Both the position numbers and the translations under genes were made by a program. From contig JAUFSD010000019.1 of NCBI GenBank assembly GCA_033030425.1, positions 434,001 through 498,000 of the forward strand: 64,000 bases of DNA, given 5' to 3'. The DNA is from Verpa conica (Eukaryota > Ascomycota > Pezizomycetes > Pezizales > Morchellaceae). The notes below the pieces were generated by a model. It ran no database searches and was not told where the DNA came from. It worked only from the letters and a program-made list of their open reading frames with translations. Shown piece after piece: positions 1-10,379 of this stretch (positions are counted from its first letter, which is position 1; each line of letters opens with the position of its first letter).

Positions 1-1191
1 GTCGTTCCCCTTCTAGAGTTTAGTAGATACACATACCTCCTATATGGATTTCACTCACTTGTTGTCACTCGGGTCTTGGCAACACCCGGGTATACAATGG
101 TGTTCCCGCATGCATGCACGGAGTATGTCGCTTATGGCTCTTGCCTACAAAAGGTTTTACCGGCTTTTGTTAGAGTCAATATAGTGAGTTCATGTAAATA
201 CTCTTAGGTGCCATTACGTAGATAAACGCTCTTGTATACAGGAGCCATTAGGCTCGTGAATACCTTAATTCTACTTCTACATGCTCTACACTCCAGAGAA
301 GAGTGTTGTACTATTAGGTCTTTCTTCCTCCGAAAGAATCATTCAAACAATATTAGAAGTATTATTATCACGGTGTATGCTAATAAAATCTATCTTTAAG
401 CATAAACTAGGAATATTTCTCACAATCCCCTTCCTCTACTCATATTATTAGAATCTATCAAGACTATAAAGTATCTGATAAGGTTTAGTACGGGCCATAG
501 AAGGTCAATAGTTTCAAATACTGGTAACCTGTAGGTAGCGATAAAGATTACCCGTCAGGTAGGCAAATCAACGAGCCGCTTAATAGTATGAGCATTTTAC
601 CTCCACCCTCTGAGCACACGTGGTAAGGACTATATATATATAACAGATATATAGTTATCTCTATTATATAAGCATTATCGAGCGCAAAAAGGAGAACAAC
701 GCCAATGGGGTGGTTCAACTCCGATATTGGATAACATCCCACGGATATTTTAGAAGCGACAGATAGACTAATAAAATTTGAAAGCTATCTTCTAGCCTGT
801 GAGGTACCTAGTGAGACTAAACAAATAAAAGATAAAACTTCATGCCATTTTAAGGGGTGTTTTATAGTTTGAAAGAAAATTTTCATTTTGATGTCTATAG
901 ACTAAATCTAGAAAGCAGCCATTTCTTCAGATTGGGTCTGTAGGTGTTCAGACCGGTCTAGGGATTTCCAGAATATCCACGGAATTTCATCTATTGATCA
1001 CCCTTTCAGAAGACCCTGAAAGAACCAGAAATTATCCTAGAATTAGGTTATACTTTTATCTCACTTTACTATAGCATTTATCCGATATTAAGATATATAA
1101 GTTTATATATTTAATGTAGGCTCTTCTTTGGAATAAGGTCCTAATACCTGGATTTACTCTAGGGCATCTCATTAATATAATGTCTACCCAC
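1..1191. other. AT-rich intergenic DNA, no gene seen
   Basis: No reading frame of convincing length or composition is present on either strand. The sequence is AT-rich, with no tRNA-like fold and no match to the repeat families found later in the window. It is probably old, decayed repeat or plain intergenic DNA. Confidence 0.5.
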
Positions 1192-1570
1192 ATATTCTAT
1201 GGAAGCGTAAATCGGTCAAAAGTATTTTTCCTACCGGTGGTAAATTAAAGTATAAAAATACTAGATTTCAGCACCTTGTACTTAAGTCAAACACTCCTAA
1301 CTAGCACTAGTTAATTTAATTAGGTAGCAAAGTCACTAAGCCACTAGAGAGGTAAGCAAATATCACTAATGTCTAAGCACCTGTCTCAATAATTTAGTTT
1401 TGACTCAAGTACAGGGTGCTGAATTCGATGAAAATAGCATGCACAAGCGCTGGAATCTAGCGTTTTTGTACTTTAATTTACCACCAGTAGGCTTTAAGTT
1501 ACTGCCGGTGGGCTTTAAATTACTGCTGGTGGTAAACGAACTTTTGACTGATTTACGCTTCCATACATAT
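1192..1570. repeat. Fold-back (long inverted repeat) element, MITE-like
   Basis: Two imperfect inverted arms are visible: about 1192-1291 on the left and 1397-1570 on the right. Both carry, in opposite orientation, a TTACGCTTCC block, an ACTTTAATTTACCACC block and a TACAAGGTGCTGAA-like block. The right arm has about 30 extra bases (near 1423-1455) and an internal triplication of a short module around CTGGTGG/CCGGTGG (1487-1532). The roughly 105-bp centre is AT-rich. No coding capacity is present. This looks like a non-autonomous fold-back/MITE-type element; I could not define clean termini or a target duplication. Confidence 0.55.
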
Positions 1571-2532
1571 TCAATCTTGTCATACTTATACAAGTAGATG
1601 TTTACTTTACTAAGAAGATTTTAAATCAGAGTGTACTTATGTCTTCGCTTAGAGGAACCAATGATGCTGAGACATGTTAATTTCTAATAAGGATTTTAGA
1701 AGAGTTATGGTCGATGTGTTTTTGTCTATTTATATAACTAAATCAAGATTACCAGGAAATCTCGGTTTAGTGGCTCTTTGGATTCCTATTTGACTACTTG
1801 TAAATTTGAAAGCAATAAACTATCAATTTATGGCTCTTGGCTATTTTTAATTTAGAAGATTACGAGTAATCGAAGAGGTCCGGGAGGATATCGACGCACG
1901 GTAGTATCCCAGATATGCTTGTTTACTCTGTTGATTCTATCTCAGAATAATCTAGGAGAAAGGACAAACACGTGAATGTTCCCTCTTGTGAGGCTATAAT
2001 CAGGGAATTTAGAACAGGATAGATCCCAAGATCAATTGAAGAACTAGCCTCAAAGGGTTTCAGGATTAAAGTACGTTGAAGCCTAGTAGAGAATAACTAC
2101 TTAAAATTTATGTCGCGAAGGGGTTTGCACGAGAAAAGATAATTACTAAGCTATTTTATTGTATTGTGCTGGCCACGATCTCCCCACTAATGCGTGATAC
2201 ATATGGGGATTGCTTTTGCTTTTGCGTTAGCTGTTGAGGGCCGGTGTACTGTAGTTATTAATAATGAGTTTTTAGAGGTATTAAGGCATTTAACCAGACG
2301 GTAAGTCTATAGCACAGGATTATTTCTTAAGAAAAATGTTATAGGAATTAAAGGCAGGCATGGAGGAGAGGGAGTGCATCGACTAGTTTAAATTCAGCCC
2401 TACATTATACCAGCCAGATATCTCGCGAGAGTAGTATGATATAAAAATGACATCCACCAATTAGCTTAACCTATCTTAGTAGACTCTAAAATCGAGAAGA
2501 CAAAAAAGACAAAAAGACAAAAAAACCCTTTT
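1571..2532. other. Intergenic DNA downstream of the Clr2-like gene
   Basis: This is the 3' side of the minus-strand Clr2-like gene. No gene is supported. A purine-rich stretch with repeated AAAAGACAA units lies at about 2498-2525, directly after the stop codon, and probably belongs to its 3' untranslated region. Nothing else stands out. Confidence 0.45.
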
Positions 2533-4777
2533 CTACAAGCTCCCATAAAATGAATCTCCGGGATCTTTTAAAAAGCTGGCTACATCTTCCTCCATCTGCC
2601 GCAAAAACGCATCATCGGCCTCAAGATCTACTCCGCCTTCCAGTCCATAATCTCCTTCATGCTGTGGGACAGCTCCAGAGTCGCCGTCGTCGTCGTCTCC
2701 AGTGAGATCTACCATCTCCCTGTGTGAATTCTGTAGTATTTGATTATGTTGCCGAAGTACTAATCCCTCCATTCCATGCTCGATTCCGCCCCTCTCCAAC
2801 GAGAAGCTACGAGGGACCGAGGTCGTCAATACATCGTTTCTCTTCCCGGTTCGACACCACCCGCGGGTTGCGGCGGTTCCGGCGTTTCCCATCTCGTTCA
2901 TTTGTGTCGCAACCTCATCCCAGATACCGCTCTGTAGGGTTTGGTTGAAGTGTTCTCTACCTTTGAGGAATGGAATCAAAAGCGAGGACTCGTACCATCT
3001 CCCTTTAATATCCTCGAGTTTTATTGTATGTGCTGCGTGGGTCAACTTCCAAGTTGAGACAATTTGTTGTTGCGAGTTAAGGGCGGATGTAAATCGATTC
3101 CGGAATGCAGTCTCCCTTATTAATCTCATCGGTAGCCAGTCAGGAAGCAATGGAGTTGGTGCTTCACCAGCGCGATATGAAAGAAGTGTATATACATCCC
3201 CAATCACATTCACATCTGTAGACTTGCTTCTAGTACTATCCTGTATCGAGTGTGTTCGCATGTCTTGAATACCTGAAATCACCATGATTTCCAATCCAGA
3301 CACAGTACTGGAAGTATTTAGTCTTTTTAGACGTACTACATCACCGATCCAGATCTTTTCGGCCCCATAAAAGACACCAGCATAGTATCTGCCACTAGCA
3401 TATTCAATCTTATCGACCAGATTGAAGGAAGAGTCAATGTCTCTAGATTTCATAATGCTAGCATCAACCTCGAGGCCACGGACACCATGAAATTGTTCCC
3501 ATATCACATCATCATATGACTGAATAGCTCTTAGGGGTAGATTATTTAAATCGGGTGTGCTCCATGCAAGCCAGGGTCTAAGACTGGCCACTGTAATGCC
3601 GGGGTAAGGTGTGGACATCTCGGCTTCTAATGGCGACTTCAAGACTTGAACAGTATAGCTTTGCTGCTGTTGGGAATTAGTGACTTGTACTGACCTAGTC
3701 TCAGGCCCTGATACAATGACACCAAGAGACCAGGCCTCGGTACACTGGCACCAAACAAGCTCCCCGGGCCGGAAGACGTATGGACCTATAGCAGCATGAG
3801 AAGCCCGCTCTGCAGCAGTGGGTGATGAGTCCAGAAGATATACGGGAAACGGCGGTGGCGTAGGAAGAACTGGTGCAGCAGGAGCAGTTGGGGTAGCAGA
3901 GGTTGTAGGAGTTGTAGGGGCCGTGGGAGCCGTGGGAGCCGTGGGAGCCGTGGGAGCCGTGGGAGCCGTGGGAGCAGCGGGTACAGCAGGTACGGAGATC
4001 GGAGTTGAGGAACGAGAATTCGTTGTTGTTGTCGAAAGTGAACGTCGGGTGCCAGCGTGAGCAACTGCTGGTGTCACCGTAGACTTTCGTATCAAAGTGC
4101 CTGAAGCTGCTGCAAGTTTCGACCTTGTAGCCGGGGCATTCTGTGTGGCTGGTGTAGGCTTCTCTTTCACAACGACAGCAACAGCGGTGTTTCTCGGTGG
4201 TGTCGGTGAGTTTGGAGCTTCTGGCGTATCGGGGGCAGTTCGACCACTACAGACACGACACCTGCAGTTTTCTGGATTCTTGCTCGGATCCGTCGCCAGC
4301 CAGACAAAGTGAGGCTGAAAATCTGCAGCAGATCTATAGCGTTTGCGAGGACCCTTGGGGTGACCATAGAGATAAGTGTCGATTCGAGCTTTACCTTCGG
4401 TGCCCTTGAAACATAGATTAGGTGCGCGAAACCAATAAACAAGTCCTGATGGTGACCGATAAACTTACAGGGCCTGGCTGCTTGACATGCTCGAATAGTC
4501 TGTAATTCTCAGGAAGGCTTTTCAGGCATATCTTTTTGTTCTTGTACTGTTTATACACCTCCGGGTCTTTTGACTCTACGAGCCATCCTGCCATCTTGCA
4601 TAACCAACTGATTTCCTTCTTGCTGTACGGCTCGATTGGTCGTAAGAAGTCCTGGTTACCTTTCTCATCTGGGGTAACATCAAGCATTTCCTCCGTCGGG
4701 CCGTTAATACCATCTTGCCAGGTGGTTGTTCCATCAGACCAGTCGAGCGACAAGATTAATGCAGGTGGTTCAGCCAT
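2533..4777 (-). CDS. clr2: Clr2-like transcriptional silencing protein (SHREC subunit family), 2 exons
   Basis: Two exons: 4777-4469 and 4404-2533, joined by a 64-nt intron (donor GTAAGT, branch-like CTAAT, acceptor CAAG, phase 0), giving about 726 aa. The start ATG at 4777 opens a conserved-looking N-terminus. Across the splice site, the segment with YLYGHPKGPRKR, an FQPHFVWLA stretch and a cysteine pair (CRCRVC) resembles the N-terminal Clr2 domain of fungal SHREC subunits. A long Pro/Ala/Thr linker follows (about residues 140-230), then a BAH/SH3-like part with VFRPGELVWCQ and, later, an IWIGDVVRLKRL strand. The tail is acidic. In fission yeast, Clr2 is the linker subunit of the Clr1-Clr2-Clr3-Mit1 histone deacetylase/remodelling complex of heterochromatin. 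The family call rests on remembered domain patterns; a generic BAH protein is the alternative. Confidence 0.7.
3905..3985 (-). repeat. 9-bp minisatellite coding for a Pro-Thr-Ala linker
   Basis: At least five nearly perfect copies of gggagccgt (plus strand) lie within the Clr2-like gene, flanked by diverged copies. Translated on the minus strand they give repeated PTA triplets in a disordered linker between the N-terminal and BAH-like domains. The unit is a multiple of three, so length changes stay in frame. Confidence 0.85.
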
Positions 4778-5640
4778 CCTCTCCTCGCAGCCAGAACTCC
4801 GTGAGCAAGGTGGATGAGGGCTCTCTCTTTGAGGTTTGTAGTGAGCTTTGGGAGAAACGAGGTAAGTGACACGATGGGGATGACACTGTTAGGGAAAGGA
4901 TTACCCTTTTCTCGCACCTTGGCTGAGTAGCTTGTCAGAAACTCCTGTCCAGTGAATTTCGGATTTCCGCTCTACTAGAACAAGCCTGTTTAGGTCCAGG
5001 AACGCGAACACTTGAGGTGAGATTCGCGTGAGCGGAGCCGCATTTTACTACACGCTAAATGGTTTAGTAGACAAACTGCCAAGCTAGATTAGTAATTTGT
5101 TCTCTTTCCCCATCTATCAGGCACTGTCAACAATCATTTAAGCAGTCCCAGTTGGTAGCAACAATATATAGTAGACAACCAGGTAGGATTTATCGTGGTG
5201 ATAAAAGTGTGTTGGCTAAAAAAAACTGATATAGGTTTACCTACGCACAATCGAGCCTCCACAAAACCCCCATCAGAGGTTGTATAATAGCTCTCAGTAA
5301 TATGTGATTATGACAGTATATGTAAAAACCGATCACCTATTGGGGAACAGCAGGCGATAATCACAGGGCAAGGCTAGTATTGAGAGACTAGGAACTCAAG
5401 GACAAGGTAGGTATGGTAGCAATATAAGTAGTAGTAGTAATAGTAGTATTTGTAACGGGGGCACTCCCAAGGGAGTACTGCCGTACCAAAAAAAACCAAC
5501 AACCTCCCTTTCTGACGAGAAGCTTCAGCAGCGAGGCTTAGAACCGCTCGTCAACACGGAAGGCCGACAGTCCCTAGGCTAAACAGGTATAAGGATTTTT
5601 AAGGGTTGCAAACTAAAGACTTTAAAAGGCTCTGCTTCCC
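4778..5640. other. Upstream/intergenic region of the Clr2-like gene
   Basis: This holds the promoter side of the minus-strand gene, with no clear TATA box. A stretch near 5318-5390 (with acctattggggaacagc and gctagtatt) is similar to 57045-57110, so a piece of repeat family F lies here. A degenerate AGT/TAG trinucleotide tract is at about 5425-5452. No gene was found. Confidence 0.45.
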
Positions 5641-5649
5641 AGGGGAAGA

Positions 5650-5990
5650 CAAACGTCTTTTCACGGAATGATTAGGACACTAGGGTGAGTCGTGGTGCGA
5701 CTCGTGCAAGAAGGGAGGTAGGGTAACCAGTGTCGAGGAGAAGGACAAAGACATTGTAGGAAGTGGAGGATTTTGTGTATAAATAGGGAGCGTTGCTCCC
5801 TCTCTGTAATAGTTTTTCTCTTTTTTCTTTACGCAACGTTTCTTCAGTTAGACTCAATACAAAACTTCTCTTTTCGCTGCCTCTCTGCCGCTTCATCGCT
5901 ACGCGATCGCTGAAACCACTTCTTACCTCACAAACCCTTGGTATTTTGCTTGTAACAGATAGTTACCTTGCCATTGAGTTAGTTGTATCC
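5650..5990 (+). repeat. Repeat family G, copy 1, with TATA promoter and hairpin
   Basis: Similar to 13450-13640 and 14340-14515. The shared core is a TATAAATA box (5778-5785) followed at once by a perfect hairpin, GGGAGC-GTT-GCTCCC (5786-5800), then ctctctgtaatag and a pyrimidine-rich tract. This has the look of an LTR or retroelement 5' region in which transcription starts downstream of TATA. No coding sequence of its own is intact here. Confidence 0.6.
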
Positions 5991-6294
5991 TGTGGCCACG
6001 CTGTTCTCACGCTGCCCCCTTTGAAACGTTTTTAGCAAAGAGTATGAGGGTCTCTGAACAACGGTTGTTCGTTGACTAGCAAAAATGATTGTCCTGGGGG
6101 AAGGACGGGTTTAAGCTATGATTTTGATTGCGAGCAAGCTGCCAAGAAGCGGGGGAACAATTCCTCCGCGCTTGGAAATCAACTGAGTCTAGAGCGCCCC
6201 TAAGAACTAGCGGGGTCGATAGACTAGCGACTAAAAAGCGTTGGTTACTAAAAGCTCTGTAACTATTGCTAAAATAGTCCGATTTCAAATCCGA

Positions 6295-6480
6295 TTGCAC
6301 CTATGGATTCGCAGCACTGTCCCCCATATACCCTCCGAGTTTGGTTCGGTTGGACAAATTTTCATGACGGTTTTGGGGTTATTTTTGGGGTCCAAAACTT
6401 GTCTTTTTGTTAGGGAATCTGCAACTCAGGGGAGCCTCTTCTGCAAACGGCGGGTGGCATAGTGGGGCGCCTCGGGGGTG
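6295..6480 (-). repeat. Diverged fragment of the Gypsy LTR family
   Basis: The order of motifs (cataccctccg, tttggttcgg, ggggttatttttggggtcc, gtggcatagtggggcgcc) matches the reverse-orientation Gypsy LTRs at 15110-16257 and 55183-56961, but with many substitutions. It is an old fragment of the same or a sister family. Confidence 0.6.
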
Positions 6481-7357
6481 TTTAGAAAACACAGAGTCCC
6501 CTAGGTAGGATAACCCTCTGGTGATTCCTGCCGTTGCTTAGATTCCTTTCCCACGTTCCTAGTCCAACCTGGGGACGTGGCGGAGAGGTAATCTTGATCC
6601 ATAAGGACCTTAGGGCGAAGCACAAGGCATAGCCCCATATGGTTCGATTCGTGACGCCGCCAGGTTAATTATTAATTTTGCTGGCGGCCCTAACTACTAA
6701 GCATAGCTTTGCTCTCGTCTTCACGGCTCTAGGCCTCCCACGGGATTGGCCGTCTGCGAAGCCGTTGTTATTCCTCCTAGAGGAACAGGAGCTTAACTCT
6801 GTTCATGGAGGCAACTGCTTCAGTCTCATTGCACTAGTATCTCCCGTAGCTATAAGCTACAGACGCATTACTCTGGTCTCTGTCGCATACCGACGACGGT
6901 GAGCTTCGCTCCGTCCTAGGAGCTCGCCAGCTCGCTTAGGGATCGGGCTATCATAGTAACGACTTTCCTTAGTATCTATTGACCGGAATAGGATAGCTAG
7001 TCCTATCCCTCAAGGGAGATCCTTAGGTGTCTCTATGGAGAAGTACTTGAGACTAGTCATGACGATGGTTAGATTGTCACAGTATTTATTTCCTATCTAG
7101 GCCCGTGGCCCACTAAGTAAGTTGCTAGGCGACCGCCTACACAAAACGTTCCCTAACAAAAACAATATATATTTTTAAACAAAGAAAAGAAAGTAAAAAA
7201 AGAGAAAATCTTCAAGCGCGTTCTCTTCCGCCTGCATACAAAAGAAAAACTTCCTCCGTGCAGGTCACAGTCTTTCCTGTTTCTTCCTGATGTTCAGCTC
7301 CGTTCAGAGTATAAATCGAATAAGAGGGTAGCAATTGCTATCGCCGATTAATTGATC
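6481..7357. other. Repeat-derived intergenic DNA without a recognisable gene
   Basis: No reading frame is supported. The tract around 7140-7210 is very A-rich. The preceding part (6560-7130) has a moderately GC-rich, repeat-like composition, but I could not match it to another copy in the window. Confidence 0.35.
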
Positions 7358-7998
7358 TCATGAGTGAGAAGGGTAGTGTTCGTCGACCATGGACTTTCTC
7401 TGTTGATGGTAGCGGGGGCAGTCGAGCAGAATGTGTTTGCTCGATAGCTCATCGCCGCATTCGCATTTTGAGGGTAAATTAAAATGGGAGGGAACTAGAT
7501 GGGTAACTGAATTTCTGACCCTCCACATTATGTCTGCCGTTCGTCTGTTGACTGTTGCCAGGTGTGGAGTAGGTGTGGGGTGTGAAAGACCCGTGTATCT
7601 GATTCGATAGGGTAGGCCTTTCAGCCAGGTAAGAATAGCTGCTGGTTTGTCACAAAGTAGCTGAAGGCCGTCTCGAGCAAGCTTATCCGCCAAGTCGTTG
7701 CCTTTAATGCCCACATGAGAGGGCGTCTATCTCACGTTCACTGAGCAGCCCTTGTGTTGTAGTTTTTGGATTGATAATAGGAATCTTTGAACCATTTCTA
7801 CTGCCGGGGCCGAGGCTCTGTCGCGGGCAGTCTCGGAGATACCGGGGAAATGTATAGAACGATCAATTCCAAACTGGACCGGCGCCTGCGGAAGCGGATT
7901 ACCTTCAATACTGCCCCCACGAGGAGATCAAGTCGATTGCGTGCGCAGTAACACAGTTCGTTTACAAAAAAGTCCCGAAAGGGGTTCTTTAGGCCCAC
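7358..7998 (-). pseudogene. LINE-type ORF2 3' fragment: RNase H plus C-terminal zinc motif
   Basis: Minus-strand translation gives the end of a non-LTR retrotransposon RNase H domain (HVGIKGNDLADKLAR, the usual last RNase H motif) followed by a C-terminal cysteine/histidine motif (CECG...KHILLDCP). An in-frame stop lies immediately upstream, where the family has Trp (tag at about 7730, reading R-stop-TPSHVG), so the fragment is dead. No reverse transcriptase is attached. It is a 5'-truncated relic of a RNase H-bearing LINE and is different from the LINE at 30218-34228, whose C-terminus lacks this domain. Confidence 0.7.
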
Positions 7999-8234
7999 GC
8001 CGTCACACGGGACGTTGATGGGATGCCGGATTTTGGGGGTTAAGCTTTTTTAGGGTTCGTGCATGTGTCGGGAAAAACGGAATGGGAATAGAACGTCCGA
8101 AAGGTCCCAAAGGAGCACTTGTATTTTTAGTATGGAGTTAGTATGGGAAAGTGGCTTGGAGGAAGGATATAGCATATTCAAAAGAATTTGTAATTATTGA
8201 AGTGGCTTTAGGTAACGTGGGTAGGGGAACAAGG

Positions 8235-8510
8235 CTTGGGAGGTCAGGATTTTTGTATATAAGCGGGGCTTCACCCCGCTTTGTGGAGGACTTTCTTTCG
8301 TTACGCAATTTCTTGTTTCCTAAGTTTTTCATTAAGAAATCCATTACTTCCTTGAGTCTTTTATATCCGAGGATTTCACCGAAGAATCATTGTCGCCATC
8401 CAAGTTCTTGCCGTTGTTTCTCTACTCTGTTGAAAACGCTACCAAAACCCCCCGCCGCACCCCGTCACCTAAGCACTCCTCCCAAGCACCGCCGTTACAC
8501 CTGAGATCTC
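8235..8510 (+). repeat. Repeat family E, copy 1 (TATA promoter plus hairpin)
   Basis: The same sequence occurs twice on the minus strand at 63530-64000. Here a TATATAA box at about 8256-8262 is followed immediately by a 7-bp stem, 5-nt loop hairpin (8262-8280, AGCGGGG/CCCCGCT), then the shared gtggaggactttctttc. A further shared block includes tatccgaggatttcaccgaag, tgttgaaaacgc and gtcacctaagcactcctc. It is probably an LTR or transposon promoter region. Confidence 0.6.
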
Positions 8511-8567
8511 TCGGAGATGACGTGCAGCGTAAAGCACCTATGAGAGAGTAGGTTTGCGAAATTGTCA

Positions 8568-8590
8568 CCCCGCTCTCCAGGAGAGCGGGG
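8568..8590. repeat. Perfect 11-bp inverted repeat with 1-nt spacer
   Basis: CCCCGCTCTCC (8568-8578), one A, then its exact complement GGAGAGCGGGG (8580-8590). On RNA it could form a strong GC stem only with a rearranged loop, so a cruciform or protein-binding dyad is also possible. It lies between repeat families E and F. Confidence 0.85.
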
Positions 8591-8629
8591 CGGAATCTTT
8601 GTTTTTGCTGATGTGAATGCATGTTGAAG

Positions 8630-8930
8630 GATAGAGAACTAAGACTAAAAACTGGGGAAATAGCTCGATACTTATAGTATGGCCGAAACATGAAATAGAA
8701 AGGGCTGACACACGTAGCGTGTCAGACTACATGAAACAAAAACATGATACGCAATATGAAACTAGGAGATCCTGATTACACGGCAAGCCACGTCATCCCA
8801 TACAAGAAACATAAATGAGACTAGACATGAAACTGATATGAAACAAGCAAGGCTGACTGGTGGTCGAGTGACAATTTGTGATCAAGTGAGGACTGATAAT
8901 TTGTTGTTCTTGACATCACCCCAAAACAAA
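8630..8930 (-). repeat. Repeat family F, copy 1
   Basis: Reverse complement of the sequence at 57130-57440. Shared blocks include ctgacacacgtagcgtgtcag, catgaaactgatatgaaac, caagccacgtcatccc, gactggtggtcgagtgacaa and, at the low-coordinate end, the promoter-like actataagtat. No protein is encoded. The copy is more diverged than the one at 57 kb: its GACGTGGC palindrome is partly lost. Confidence 0.65.
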
Positions 8931-10379
8931 CACTAAGTAAAAGATGGGGTATATTATTCATATTCAATTCCTACAGGCTACTAAGAAGTGATTGGCTAAT
9001 ATGTGTATCCATAGCGCAGCCCTATGGTAAGTCAAGAGGTGGAGGTTTCATTAAAAATATTCTCTATCTGAACCTCTAGATGCACATATAAACCATTGCC
9101 TTAGAAAGCCCTAACGTATGTTGGTGAAAATCATTAGGTCTTGTCTCTAATTAAACTTGGAGGCAAACATACTGATTTGATTACTATGCTCGAATGTTTG
9201 CTACTACCATTTCGCATATGTCTAACTGTGAGTGGGTAAGAATTAAAGTCGCCTTTATACATACGCAGATCATGTATTCAATATTTCTATGAGATTTGAC
9301 TTCATATACGGGGGAACATATAGGCTGTTTCTTTTACGAGTGATATTTCAAAATAAATGCTATAAGCGCTCTACTTGGGCTATACTAATTTTTAAAGAAC
9401 ATGTTTATCTGTAATGTGGGCCTCGAATGGCTGGGCATAAAAGCGTTAAGCACCCGTGCGCTGTAGTCAAAGCCCTGCGTCTCGCTTGCCTTTTCTAGAT
9501 AATGTATCCTAGTGTGGCTGGTAGATCGTTACTTGAGGTGTAATAGTAGCCGGAGTCACATGGTGATTACTACAGTCTCCAGACTAGAGGTAGAGTCATC
9601 AGTAGAGGGCTCGTAAGTATTTACTTTAGAGAGATGCCAGCTGAAGTCCTTCTATTGTATCTTTGTTAAGCGTTTAACGCTTGGCCAGTACGCTGATCTG
9701 TGCAAGCACTATTCTGTGCCTTCTGAGATAGGAGTATTAGATTTCCAAGAACTGTAGGAGTCCCTGGTCCTTGAGGGTTTCATGCGAAGCGAGCTTTACC
9801 GAGATTCTAGCTCGAGGATAAGGTCGTATCCTCCTATGGCCTCATAATATAAGCTTGACTGTAAAGTAAGTAAAGCCAGCATTCCGATTGGTGAGAGATT
9901 GTGACAAAGTGCGACCCAAAGTTCTACGGCAGTAGGGCGATTTAGATCTACAGAAATCGTTTATTCACATGACGCATATGGCCTGGAATCGGGCTGAGGT
10001 GCCGAGAGTGGACATCCCCAAAACCTTACACCCGTTACAGATAATGTGGGTTACAAAGCGAGCCCATTGATACCCCGCTATTACCCTTGCTTGCAGGCTT
10101 GACCGTCTCATCGTCTGGACGGGGTATCTTCCTTCCTCGTTGATTACACGCGTATTGGGATTCGTCGGCGCATTCTGGCTTCCTCTTTTAACCATCCTTA
10201 TATAGCATCGACTTGACTCACGAAGATATAAATTGTTGAAATGCACCCATACTTCCCTTATTCATTTTTCTGTTATCCTACTCTCGTTCATACTCTCTTA
10301 TCCTATGGACTGACGAATACCTTTTATAAAAAAAGGAAGATATAGGCGAAATAACTAGCTAGAGAAAATCTACATAACA
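8931..10379. other. Intergenic DNA upstream of the MFS transporter
   Basis: No gene or repeat was recognised. Immediately 5' of the transporter ATG (10320-10379) the sequence is A-rich, typical of a fungal 5' UTR, and ends with ACATAACAATG around the start codon. No convincing TATA element was identified. Confidence 0.4.

Noticed and set aside
3818..4060. Gly/Val/Ala-rich frame opposite the Clr2-like gene
   Set aside because: It is the antisense of the Pro-Thr-Ala repeat linker of a well-supported gene.
9965..10246. 93-codon minus-strand frame upstream of the MFS gene
   Set aside because: No recognisable domain, no conserved neighbour, no repeat match and atypical composition; below the level I can support.
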